In this document: positions 1 through 7,322 of the stretch, one piece after another
Position numbering within the stretch: position 1 is the first letter of the stretch
Layout: the number at the start of each line of letters is the position of its first letter
NCBI GenBank assembly: GCA_900543885.1
Contig: UQTA01000082.1
Location: forward strand, 1 to 14,710
Origin: an uncultured Clostridium sp.
GTDB lineage: Bacteria; Bacillota; Clostridia; Lachnospirales; Lachnospiraceae
Length of the DNA: 14,710 nucleotides
Direction of reading: 5' to 3'
Made by a program: the position numbers and the translations under genes
Notes under the pieces: model-generated
The model's database searches: none
The model's input: only the letters and a program-made list of their open reading frames with translations
Told to the model about the DNA's origin: nothing

Positions 1-65
1 TCCTGAATGTCCATCGTGTCCAGTTCCGTTTCCGTAAGCACAGTGTATTTACGCGCCGTGTTCTG

Positions 66-1145
66 TTACTGGAATTCCAAAAAATCGCGGAGAATCCCCG
101 TTAAATTCAGCGTTTCCGGACGGCCGTCCGCAATAGCCAGCATATTGACTCCAAAGGTATCCTCAAGCTTTGTCTTCTTATATAAAATGTTCTTGATCCG
201 GTCAATATCCGCGTCCTTTCTCAGCTCCAGTACGATACGGATCCCGTCCTTATTGGACTGATTGGAAATATCCACCACATCCGTAAGCTTTTTAGACTCT
301 ACCAGATCTGCCACATCCACCAGGAATTTATTAATACCGGCCCCGATCATGGTATAAGGGATCTCCGTAATGATCAGCTTGTCCTTATCCGCTTTCCGCT
401 TGCCAAGTTCTACTTCAAACCGGCCTCTTAACTTGATCTTTCCTGCACCGGTTTCATAGATCTGAGGCAGTTCGCTTTTGTTTGCGATAATTCCCCCTGT
501 TGGGAAATCAGGTCCCGGCAGGTACTTCATCAGTTCCTCTGTAGGCGCTGCCGGATCGTCAATATATGCCTGGACTACATCTACCACTTCCCCTAAGTTG
601 TGTGTGGGGATGCTGGTACTCATACCAACAGCAATACCTTCTGCTCCGTTTACCAGAAGGTTTGGAACACGTACTGGAAGGACTTCCGGCTCTTTTTCAG
701 TTTCATCGTAGTTTGGTACGAAATTAACGGTCTTGTCCAGGTCTTTTAAGTATACTTCCTGGGCAAATTTCTCCAGTCTTGCCTCTGTATATCGCATGGC
801 CGCAGCTCCGTCTCCTTCAATGGAGCCAAAGTTTCCGTGACCGTCTACCAGAGCCATTCCTTTTTTAAATTCCTGGCTCATAACAACTAAGGTATCGTAA
901 ATAGAGCTGTCACCGTGTGGGTGATATTTACCCATGGTATCACCTACGATACGGGCTGATTTTCTGTGTGGTTTATCATGATCCAGATGAAGCTGGCTCA
1001 TGTCATAGAGAACACGGCGCTGAACTGGCTTCAATCCGTCTCTTGCATCTGGGATTGCTCTTGCAGTGATAACGCTCATGGAATAATTCATGTAGCTTTT
1101 CTGCATTTCCTCGCTGTATTCGGTTCTTAATATCTTCTCCGCCAT
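66..1145 (-). CDS. parC: Type IIA topoisomerase subunit A (ParC/GyrA type), interrupted by in-frame stop
   Basis: This is the DNA breakage-reunion subunit that pairs with the B subunit encoded just upstream. The 359 residues read contain the winged-helix/QRDR region (HPHGDSSIYD, with Ser80 and Asp84, the quinolone-sensitive state), the catalytic tyrosine in AMRYTE (Tyr119), and the tower start. Start ATG at 1145 follows GAGAGGAT, 17 bases after the B gene stop. The frame ends at TAA (66-68) immediately after the residues LEFQ, where the family normally has a tyrosine (FQY...RKY). The same frame then continues to the window edge with QNTARKYTVL and more coding-like sequence, so only the codon itself is wrong (TAC/TAT to TAA). 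As written, the product lacks half the tower, the coiled coil and the C-terminal DNA-wrapping domain. I prefer topoisomerase IV over gyrase because the neighbours are not dnaA/recF and the GDSS motif is ParC-like, but gyrA cannot be excluded. Confidence 0.85.
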   Translation of the reverse strand: MAEKILRTEYSEEMQKSYMNYSMSVITARAIPDARDGLKPVQRRVLYDMSQLHLDHDKPHRKSARIVGDTMGKYHPHGDSSIYDTLVVMSQEFKKGMALVDGHGNFGSIEGDGAAAMRYTEARLEKFAQEVYLKDLDKTVNFVPNYDETEKEPEVLPVRVPNLLVNGAEGIAVGMSTSIPTHNLGEVVDVVQAYIDDPAAPTEELMKYLPGPDFPTGGIIANKSELPQIYETGAGKIKLRGRFEVELGKRKADKDKLIITEIPYTMIGAGINKFLVDVADLVESKKLTDVVDISNQSNKDGIRIVLELRKDADIDRIKNILYKKTKLEDTFGVNMLAIADGRPETLNLTGILRDFLEFQ

Positions 1146-1163
1146 ATTTGTCTATCCTCTCTG

Positions 1164-3083
1164 TTATGCGTCGATCTCTGCTTCGTCTGCATGCTCATAA
1201 ATAAACTGGCGGCGCGATCCTACCTCACTGCCCATAAGCATTTCTGTTACTTCTGACGCCATTCTTGCATCTTCGATCTCTACCCGCTTTAATACACGCC
1301 GCTCCGGATCCAAAGTGGTTTCCCAAAGCTGCTCAGCGTCCATTTCACCCAGACCTTTGTAGCGCTGTAAGGTGAATTCACCTGTGTGGACTCTGCGGTA
1401 CCGTTCCAGATCCTTTTCATCATACAGATACTGTTCTTCTCCCCTTTTAGGGATCACCTTAAATAACGGCGGCATGGCAATATATACATGTCCGTCATAG
1501 ATCAGTTCCGGCATGAAGCGGTAAAGGAAGGTTAACAATAAGGTATCAATATGGCTTCCGTCTACGTCCGCATCGGTCATAAGAATGATCTTATCGTAAC
1601 GCAGCTTGGTAATATCAAAGTCATTTCCATAGCCTTCTGAAAAACCACAGCCAAAGGAATTGATCATAGTCTTGATCTCTGCATTTGCCAAAACCTTATC
1701 CATAGACGCTTTTTCTACGTTTAAGATCTTTCCACGGATCGGAAGGATCGCCTGATACTGACGGTTTCTGGCTGTTTTTGCAGAGCCACCCGCAGAATCT
1801 CCCTCTACAATGAAGATCTCACACTTGGAGGCGTCACGGCTTTCACAGTTTGCCAGTTTACCGTTGCTGTCAAAGGAAAATTTGGACTTGGTCAGCATAT
1901 TTGTCTTGGCTTTTTCTTCGGCTCTTCGGATCTTGGCAGATTTTTCTGCACAGCCGATCACACCCTTTAACACTTCTACGTTTCGGTCAAAATAAAGCTG
2001 CAGCTGGTCTCCGGTCACTGTAAATACAGCCTTTGTAGCATCTGCGCTGGCAAGCTTGGTCTTGGTCTGGCCTTCAAAAATAGGATCCGGGTGCTTTACC
2101 GCGATCACAGCAGTCATACCGTTTCGGGTATCGGCACCGGTAAAGTTAGAGTCCTTATCTTTTAAAATACCTAACTCTCTTGCATAGGAATTGATCAGGG
2201 CAGTAAATTTGGTCTTAAAACCAGCTAAATGGGTGCCGCCTTCCTGGGTAAAGATGTTGTTGCAGAAACCAAGGATATTTTCTTCAAAAGTATCTACAAA
2301 CTGGATGCAGGCTTCTACCTCGATCTTATCTACGGTTCCTTTAAAATAGATGGGATCATGGACAGGTGTTTTTCCCGCATTTAACTCTTTTACATAGGCA
2401 ATGATACCTTCCGGCTCATGATAGGTGATCTTCTCTTCTTCCCCGGTCCTGCGATTTTCATAGTGAATCATCAGATTTGGATTTAAATAAGCAGTTTCAT
2501 GTAAACGGCTCTTTAACCAGTCTGCCTTGAAACGGGTCTTCTCAAAAATCTCACCGTCCGGGAGGAAGTTGATCTCAGTTCCGGTTTCACGACTTTTTCC
2601 AATAACGGGAAGAAGGCCATTTTCCAGTTCTGTAGTGGGATGTCCCTGATGATACGTGTCCTGATAAATGCATCCGTCACGGTAGATCTTTACTGTCATA
2701 TGCTCAGAAAGTGCATTTACAACAGAAGAACCTACACCGTGAAGACCGCCGCTGGTCTTATATGCGTTATTATCAAATTTTCCGCCTGCATGAAGGGTGG
2801 AAAGTACGATTCTGGCTGCAGATACACCCTTTTTATGCATTTCCACCGGGATACCACGTCCATTGTCACGTACTGTACAGGAGCCGTCTTTTTCCAGGCG
2901 GACTGTGATCTGGGTACAGAAACCAGCCAGATGCTCATCCACTGAATTGTCCACAATTTCATAGATCAGATGGTTCAGCCCTTTAGATCCCACTCCTCCG
3001 ATATACATACCTGGTCTCTTACGGACCGCTTCCAGTCCTTCCAGGACGGTTATACTGTCTGCATTATATTGTTCCTTTGCCAT
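1164..3083 (-). CDS. parE: Type IIA topoisomerase subunit B (ParE/GyrB type)
   Basis: ATP-hydrolysing subunit of topoisomerase IV or gyrase, 639 residues, full length for the family. GHKL ATPase motifs are visible: Glu42 in YEIVDNSVDE, DNGRGIP (72-79) and GGLHGVGSSVVNAL (112-125). The TOPRIM domain has EGDSAGGSA (427-435) and the acidic DADVDGSH triad (504-511). The conserved PIRGKILNVEKA stretch and the terminal RRQFIYEHA are present. I chose ATG at 3083 because GGAGGG lies 5 bases upstream and the family begins with KEQYNADSITVLEGLEAVRKR; a 26-residue longer frame from 3161 looks non-coding. The A subunit follows in the same operon after 17 bases. Whether it works as ParE or GyrB cannot be decided from this gene alone; symbol given on context. 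Confidence 0.9.
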   Translation of the reverse strand: MAKEQYNADSITVLEGLEAVRKRPGMYIGGVGSKGLNHLIYEIVDNSVDEHLAGFCTQITVRLEKDGSCTVRDNGRGIPVEMHKKGVSAARIVLSTLHAGGKFDNNAYKTSGGLHGVGSSVVNALSEHMTVKIYRDGCIYQDTYHQGHPTTELENGLLPVIGKSRETGTEINFLPDGEIFEKTRFKADWLKSRLHETAYLNPNLMIHYENRRTGEEEKITYHEPEGIIAYVKELNAGKTPVHDPIYFKGTVDKIEVEACIQFVDTFEENILGFCNNIFTQEGGTHLAGFKTKFTALINSYARELGILKDKDSNFTGADTRNGMTAVIAVKHPDPIFEGQTKTKLASADATKAVFTVTGDQLQLYFDRNVEVLKGVIGCAEKSAKIRRAEEKAKTNMLTKSKFSFDSNGKLANCESRDASKCEIFIVEGDSAGGSAKTARNRQYQAILPIRGKILNVEKASMDKVLANAEIKTMINSFGCGFSEGYGNDFDITKLRYDKIILMTDADVDGSHIDTLLLTFLYRFMPELIYDGHVYIAMPPLFKVIPKRGEEQYLYDEKDLERYRRVHTGEFTLQRYKGLGEMDAEQLWETTLDPERRVLKRVEIEDARMASEVTEMLMGSEVGSRRQFIYEHADEAEIDA

Positions 3084-3291
3084 TTTTCCCTCCATATTGC
3101 ATTGATGTCCTATCGGAATCTTTCTTGCACGCCTTTGTTGTCGATTTTTCGCCAGTCGCACCCGGATTTCATCGACGTACGCCCCATACGCCTCAGAAAT
3201 TTGGGTACAGCGAACAAAAATCTTCTCACAAGATCAGGTACAGAAAGGTTCCGGGAGAACATATTGTGTTCTTTTTGAACTTTCTGATGAC
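3084..3291. other. Leader/promoter region of the topoisomerase operon, no gene seen
   Basis: About 200 bases between the terminator and the B-subunit start. I see the ribosome site (GGAGGG, about 3088-3093) and a 17-base inverted element AGAAC-N7-GTTCT near 3257-3273, whose spacing does not fit a LexA box. No consensus promoter was found with confidence and no small ORF stands out. Confidence 0.4.
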
Positions 3292-3321
3292 AAAAAAAAC
3301 CTTATAGAAACAAGGCTTTTT
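3292..3321 (-). terminator. Intrinsic terminator upstream of the topoisomerase operon
   Basis: On the minus strand, AAAAA-G-CCTT, an 8-base loop and AAGG are followed by eight T residues. It ends whatever transcript comes from the TIGR00300 gene and the small-ORF region before the topoisomerase operon starts. The A-rich side could also serve plus-strand transcripts. Confidence 0.65.
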
Positions 3322-3460
3322 AATATTTCATGATTATATTCTTAATAGACATGTCATCTGACGGTAACGTCATCATAAAGAAATCAGATACTACATGCTG
3401 TTGGCACTTTTACAACTGCCACCAATATCCGCAATCCGGGCTGTCACCCTGCTTATTCAT
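3320..3460 (-). pseudogene. Diverged second copy of the small ORF at 3747-3848, with internal stop
   Basis: From ATG at 3460 the frame reads MNKQGDSPDCGYWWQL, then TAA (3410-3412), then continues in frame KCQQHVVSDFFMMTLP and on to a second TAA at 3320-3322 that abuts the terminator. Compared with the copy at 3747-3848 the pattern M-x-K-Q-x(2)-S-x-D-x(2)-Y-W-x-Q-L-[W/stop]-x-C-Q-x(2)-V-x-S-D-F is kept across the stop, so the stop replaces a Trp codon. Conservation of protein pattern rather than only bases suggests former coding. No function can be given and no strong ribosome site is seen. Confidence 0.45.
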
Positions 3461-3464
3461 AACC

Positions 3465-3625
3465 AGTATATCGTTTCGTAAATAACTGTACTAATCACGT
3501 AGGATGCGGATTTGAGTGTGCAGGTCTAAAAACGCAGGCGTAGCGGGCTACGCTGAGGCTTTTAGACCTGTGCAATCAGATTCGCAGACAAGTGAGTGGT
3601 ATAGTTATTTCGAAAACGATGTACT
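3465..3625. repeat. Large imperfect hairpin (intergenic palindromic element)
   Basis: Two arms of about 66-67 bases (3465-3531 and 3560-3625) are reverse complements at roughly three quarters of positions, with a perfect AGGTCTAAAA/TTTTAGACCT block at the inner end. The centre holds a further perfect GCGTAGC/GCTACGC stem at 3538-3553. As RNA this would form one long rod. It lies between the two small-ORF copies. It may be a MITE-like or REP-like chromosomal repeat, but only one copy is in the window. Confidence 0.7.
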
Positions 3626-3746
3626 AGCAACACGCTCATAGTAGTTCTTCTAAATCGGCATTATTATAGCAATAATTTGCAAAATTAGCAAGACGTTTTG
3701 TGTTTTGACCGGGCTGCAACAGAATCAATATGGTTTTGCCACAGTC

Positions 3747-3848
3747 TTAATTTAATCTCCACAAATGAAAGTCAGATGTCACCTGCTTCTGACACTCCCA
3801 TAACTGCTTCCAATATTCGTGATCAAAGCTGTAATCCTGCTTACCCAT
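3747..3848 (-). CDS. Small ORF of 33 residues, unknown function, duplicated at 3320-3460
   Basis: ATG at 3848 lies 27 bases past the stop of the TIGR00300 gene, so both may share a transcript. The peptide starts MGKQDYSFDHEYWKQLWECQ and ends FHLWRLN. It is rich in Trp, Gln and acidic residues, with a single Cys and no membrane segment. Support comes only from the diverged second copy downstream that keeps the same residue pattern. No clear Shine-Dalgarno sequence precedes it. The frame also stays open for 36 codons after its TAA (to about 3639), so the peptide may itself be a truncated form of something longer. I do not recognise the family. Confidence 0.4.
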   Translation of the reverse strand: MGKQDYSFDHEYWKQLWECQKQVTSDFHLWRLN

Positions 3849-3875
3849 ACCGGCTTGACAACAATTTCATAGTAA

Positions 3876-4976
3876 TTATTGTGAAAGTTCCAGTCCAAGT
3901 CCCTTACATACATTGGTGACGAAATCCTGTACATTGGTGACAATACCCCTGGCAGAAAGACTGCCGCGATCGGTCAGTTTATTTACGGTGAATTCTGAAA
4001 TATCCACACAGTAGAAATAAACTTCCCGGATAGAACCGTCTTCCATAACACGGAAAGATGGTGTCATATTTCCAGTTGCTATGGTATGGAGCATCGTTGC
4101 CAGGCAAATCACTGTGGTAGCTTTTCTCACATGGGAACGCATGGCATCCTGAGCTTCGTAAACATTTCCATAAACCTCTGGCAACGGACCGTCATCTCGG
4201 ATAGAACCAGCTAATACAAAAGGGACTTTATGCTTCACACAGTTATAGATAATACCATTGTTGATATTCTCTTCTTTTATAAAATTTTCTATAGAACCAC
4301 AGGTTCGGACACGGTTGATCGTAGTCAGATGGTTGTAATGCCCATTTTCAACACTTTCCTGGGTGTAGATATCCTGACCAAGAGCTGTTTTCAGATAAGC
4401 ACCTTCCAGGTCATGAGTCGCTAACGCATTTCCTGCAAGTACTGCATCTACGTAGCCGTTTGCTACCAGCTGGGAAAAAGCATTTCTGGCATCACTGTCA
4501 AAGCTGAACGCCGGTCCCATGACCCATACTACATAGCCATGCTCTTTTTCATGGCGTAAAAGCTCATAAAGTTCATCATAGTCTCTTGAAAAGGCTGTTT
4601 CTCTGGATCGGTTCTGACGGAACACAAATACTTCTTGCTTTTTGTCAATGCTTCCAAAGCCGTTTGCATGTACATAAATGCCGTCCTGACAATCTTCTGT
4701 TCTCCCTACGACTACCAGATCGCCTTTTTTCAAATGACGAGGTTCAATCACATAAACTTTCCCATCTTTGTATACAGGAACACAATCCATACGGCTGTCT
4801 TCTGCAAGAAGCCATTTCCCGTTTATCTTAAAATATTCCGGAAATATGCTCAGTGCATGAAAATTCTCCGGTGCTGCCATATCTACTGGGGCTTCTTTTA
4901 ATACAACATCTGGTGCAGAAATGAATTTTTCCTTTGAAAAATCTGGTGCTGTATAAGTTCTTAAGTGAAAAGCCAT
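3876..4976 (-). CDS. TIGR00300 / ArgZ C-terminal-like protein (archaeal-type ornithine cyclodeaminase family)
   Basis: 366 residues. The second half matches my memory of the TIGR00300 (LOR/SDH bifunctional region) family: HYNHLTTINRVRTCGSIENF, VPFVLAGSIRDDGPLPEVYG, EAQDAM and ATMLHTIATGN. Family members include the Methanococcus maripaludis ornithine cyclodeaminase and the C-terminal part of cyanobacterial ArgZ/AgrE, which convert ornithine to proline and ammonia with NAD. The N-terminal Saccharop_dh_N domain usual in archaeal members seems absent; the protein begins near the NGKW...MDC region (about residues 52-65). Start ATG at 4976 has GGGAGAA upstream at good spacing. Cytosolic, no signal peptide. 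It appears to stand alone, so substrate and pathway are inferred from family only. Confidence 0.75.
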   Translation of the reverse strand: MAFHLRTYTAPDFSKEKFISAPDVVLKEAPVDMAAPENFHALSIFPEYFKINGKWLLAEDSRMDCVPVYKDGKVYVIEPRHLKKGDLVVVGRTEDCQDGIYVHANGFGSIDKKQEVFVFRQNRSRETAFSRDYDELYELLRHEKEHGYVVWVMGPAFSFDSDARNAFSQLVANGYVDAVLAGNALATHDLEGAYLKTALGQDIYTQESVENGHYNHLTTINRVRTCGSIENFIKEENINNGIIYNCVKHKVPFVLAGSIRDDGPLPEVYGNVYEAQDAMRSHVRKATTVICLATMLHTIATGNMTPSFRVMEDGSIREVYFYCVDISEFTVNKLTDRGSLSARGIVTNVQDFVTNVCKGLGLELSQ

Positions 4977-5110
4977 ATTTTTTTCTCCCTTCTTCTTTCA
5001 CATCACATTCCTTAAAATAATTGAACTTCGCATAATAATCCATCGGAATAGTGGCACCAGATTCCCCTTCTTTTACTTTTAAAACCTTGATCTCCACATT
5101 TCTGATTTCT

Positions 5111-5449
5111 TTATGCTTTTCTGTGGTATCTTGCCCGTTTAGGAGACGCTCCTTCATTGTATTGCTGAATTTCTACATCCATCTGCTTTCCATCAGAATC
5201 TCTGACAACACAATCCAATATAGCTGAACGTCCCTGCAAATTTTTATAATCTTTCTGCAAAACCTGATCAATGATCCGCAGATTCTTTTTTTCCATGATC
5301 ACCTGCAAAACATATTCTGTACATTCCCGCTTTTTAAATACATTCCGCATAAACACATCGCTCATGATAGTGAGGTCTTTTAAAATATTCTTATATCTTT
5401 TATAGCGGGCTTCTAATTCTCCCGTTTTCACAATTTCTTCTCTCGTCAC
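5111..5449 (-). pseudogene. Truncated Rpn-family PD-(D/E)XK nuclease/putative transposase
   Basis: N-terminal part of a Rpn/PDDEXK-family transposase-like protein. It shows the opening IMSDVFMRNVF, the nuclease core AILDCVV...DVEIQQ (Asp, then Glu-x-Gln) and the conserved SPKRARYH, after which the frame stops (HRKA-stop). Intact relatives run to about 250-300 residues, so the C-terminal two thirds are missing. GTG at 5449 is preferred over the upstream ATG at 5461 because GGAGG lies 5 bases before it. The following ~120 bases (4990-5110) are open in another frame (EIRNVEIKVLKVKEGESGA and onward) but I do not recognise that stretch; it may be a deletion junction. Confidence 0.65.
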
Positions 5450-5573
5450 TGTAACCTCCATTCTTCGTCGATGTCAGGACAGCTTCAAAAATACATCTTA
5501 TCCCAATTTCATCTTATCATCAAAATCCATTTTTCTCAAGGTCAGATCACTTAATGTTTGAAAATGGTTTCCA

Positions 5574-6830
5574 TTATATCTGCCCCATCTTTTCTGTTAA
5601 TCCATCAAACACTCCACAAATTTCTGTTGCATCCTTTTTACTTCTGGTTTCGGTATAAGCGGAATAGAAATTCTGTGTAGTGGATACATTCTGATGTCCA
5701 AACATTCTTGATACCACTTCAATGAGAACTTCATGATCCAGTAAATAAGTTCCTGATGAACCTTTTAAAGAATGGGGATGCAGGTCTTTGTTAATTCCAG
5801 CTTCTTTTAACCATCGCTTCAGTTTTTTATTGAGATTAGACGGTGATAATACATTTTTATTTGTTCCTGGAAAAATCAAATCATCTGCATTTATTCCTTC
5901 ACATCTTCTATGTAAAATTGCGGCAACAGCTGCAGGCGGTGTTAAAATCCGAATGAAATTCATTGTCTTTGTACGCCCATCTTCATAAGCACCGGTTCGT
6001 TTAATGGATAGTTCACCTGTTTTTCCATTCCAGTCCCTCTTTCTTAATCCAAGAATTTCTCCTGGACGTGCTCCAATAAGTAAAGCAATTGTGAATACAT
6101 CTGCACATGTAATGTCTAAAGAATATTTATTTTCTTCTCTCATCTGTTGAAAATATCTCAGTGCTTTCCCGAATTCATCCCCTACAAGAAAATCAGCTTC
6201 TGTTTTCGCAGGCGTACTCTGTTTAAATTGCTTGAGTACAACTGCCGTGGATTTTTCCGGGCGGTACATATAGTATTCATCTACAGCGGCCACAACAAGC
6301 CGAATGATCCGTTTTAAAGTAGATGCACTATAATATGCATACTCCGGTTCATGCTTTTTCTTTGTAGTGCGCTTATCATACCGGGCATTGGAAAGTTCTT
6401 TTCTGTAAGCCTCCATATCTTTCATAAAGATAGTATTCAGCTTCTTATCCGCAATTTTAAAAGGGCAAAGCAACGATCTATAAACATCCCAGTCTCTTTG
6501 CGTAGAAACATCTCTACGGGCCTCTCTGCCTTTCTCACGGTCATATTCTTTAGAACGTTCTTCAATCAACAGCTTTACTGCTTCAGCCAAGGTAATCTCA
6601 CCATTATCCTTTTTCATTCCATACTCGATCTCTTTATTCCGCTTCTCAATTTTGGTGCATAAAGAAGCTCTTGCATCTACTCTATTCTTTCCATTTCCTT
6701 CTAAACGTTCAACCGTTCCATCAATTAAAGTTACCCATTGACGCGCTTTTATATAAGAGCATCCATTCCTTTTGTATTCAATAAAAGTTACTGCATTTGA
6801 TTTGTCTTTTTTATGATTGCTTGTCATCAT
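5574..6830 (-). CDS. Tyrosine recombinase/integrase (418 aa)
   Basis: Phage- or ICE-type site-specific recombinase. An N-terminal AP2-like arm-binding part (residues ~12-60), a SAM-like core-binding domain (~80-200) and a catalytic domain (~215-395) can be seen. Catalytic residues: Arg255 in ARPGEI, a candidate hairpin Lys288 in GRTKTMNF, His353 and Lys356 in HPHSLKGSSG, His379 in MFGHQ, and nucleophile Tyr389 in FYSAY. The second catalytic Arg of the usual HxLRHT box is Lys here (AAA codon, 5763-5765), which may weaken or abolish strand cleavage. The gene reads away from the tRNA-Thr scar at 7124-7166. Start ATG at 6830; the ribosome site is not strong, with ATG ATG in tandem. Confidence 0.88.
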   Translation of the reverse strand: MMTSNHKKDKSNAVTFIEYKRNGCSYIKARQWVTLIDGTVERLEGNGKNRVDARASLCTKIEKRNKEIEYGMKKDNGEITLAEAVKLLIEERSKEYDREKGREARRDVSTQRDWDVYRSLLCPFKIADKKLNTIFMKDMEAYRKELSNARYDKRTTKKKHEPEYAYYSASTLKRIIRLVVAAVDEYYMYRPEKSTAVVLKQFKQSTPAKTEADFLVGDEFGKALRYFQQMREENKYSLDITCADVFTIALLIGARPGEILGLRKRDWNGKTGELSIKRTGAYEDGRTKTMNFIRILTPPAAVAAILHRRCEGINADDLIFPGTNKNVLSPSNLNKKLKRWLKEAGINKDLHPHSLKGSSGTYLLDHEVLIEVVSRMFGHQNVSTTQNFYSAYTETRSKKDATEICGVFDGLTEKMGQI

Positions 6831-6960
6831 AGTCTACCTCGCAAAATTATTTTCTATATAGACTATGGCGGATTGTAAACGCATCGCAAAAGCTTATTAA
6901 TACTTATAAATACTTATTAGTAAAAATAATATCTAAGTCAGGACCAAAATCAGGTTTTTC

Positions 6961-7006
6961 TGGTGGAATGGTGGTGGAAAGCGATTTTTCCACCAGTTTC
7001 CACCAA
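6961..7006. repeat. Cluster of inverted TGGTGGAA repeats upstream of integrase
   Basis: Two TGGTGGAA copies on the plus strand (6961-6968, 6972-6979) face two on the minus strand (TTCCACCA near 6988-6995 and 6998-7005). They lie between the integrase start and the tRNA scar, where arm-type integrase sites or directionality-factor sites are usually found. A hairpin or terminator role is possible since A and T runs flank the array. Confidence 0.5.
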
Positions 7007-7123
7007 AAATATCTTAAAATTACTTATTCACCCTTAACACCCAAGACCACAAAAAATCCCCCCAAACTGCCGAAAACCTTTGATTTTCCTTGCTTTTTAG
7101 GGAGATTTTTCTTTCAGATTTAA

Positions 7124-7166
7124 AGCCACTGGCCGGACTCGAACCGGCGACCCACGCATTACGAAT
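7124..7166 (-). other. attachment-site scar: 3' half of tRNA-Thr(CGU)
   Basis: On the minus strand the sequence runs from an anticodon loop TTCGTAA (7159-7165) through TGCGT, the T-arm GCCGG-TTCGAGT-CCGGC (7132-7148) and the acceptor strand CAGTGGC with discriminator T. The anticodon CGT marks a threonine tRNA. The 5' half (acceptor, D-arm, 5' anticodon stem) is absent; the bases to the right are AT-rich and unrelated. This is the pattern left where an integrative element crossed over in the anticodon loop, with the element on the right and older flanking DNA on the left. Not a functional tRNA. Confidence 0.7.
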
Positions 7167-7300
7167 GGGGTCTTATTTGAATGAATATTCATTTTAACAT
7201 GGTTATTGCTGATGATCGCTTACTTTTTAATTGCATATATACATATTTAATTGCATAATATTTCATTTTATAACGTATAAACACACCAAATAACGCAAAT

Positions 7301-7322
7301 TGGTAGTCAAATGGTAGTCAAA
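7301..7322. repeat. Tandem 11-bp repeat TGGTAGTCAAA x2
   Basis: Two exact, abutting copies (7301-7311 and 7312-7322) next to the endolysin stop and 135 bases from the tRNA scar. Likely arm-type integrase binding sites at the element end; this is inferred from position only. Confidence 0.5.

Noticed and set aside
3084..3161. 26-residue N-terminal extension of the topoisomerase B subunit
   Set aside because: The family starts at the later ATG, which has GGAGGG at proper distance; the extension is basic and unconserved in appearance.
3257..3273. AGAAC-N7-GTTCT as a LexA box upstream of the topoisomerase operon
   Set aside because: Firmicute LexA sites have a 4-base spacing between the GAAC and GTTC halves; here it is 7.
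4828..5157. 109-residue frame overlapping the TIGR00300 start
   Set aside because: Its last 50 residues lie inside the well-supported TIGR00300 gene; only the first part (4990-5110) might be a remnant, which I mention with the Rpn fragment.
7124..7200. Functional tRNA-Thr gene
   Set aside because: No acceptor 5' strand or D-arm exists to the right of the anticodon loop, so only the 3' half is present.
6961..7322. CRISPR array from repeated TGGTGGAA and TGGTAGTCAAA units
   Set aside because: Units are 8-11 bases, two copies per orientation, without spacers of regular length.
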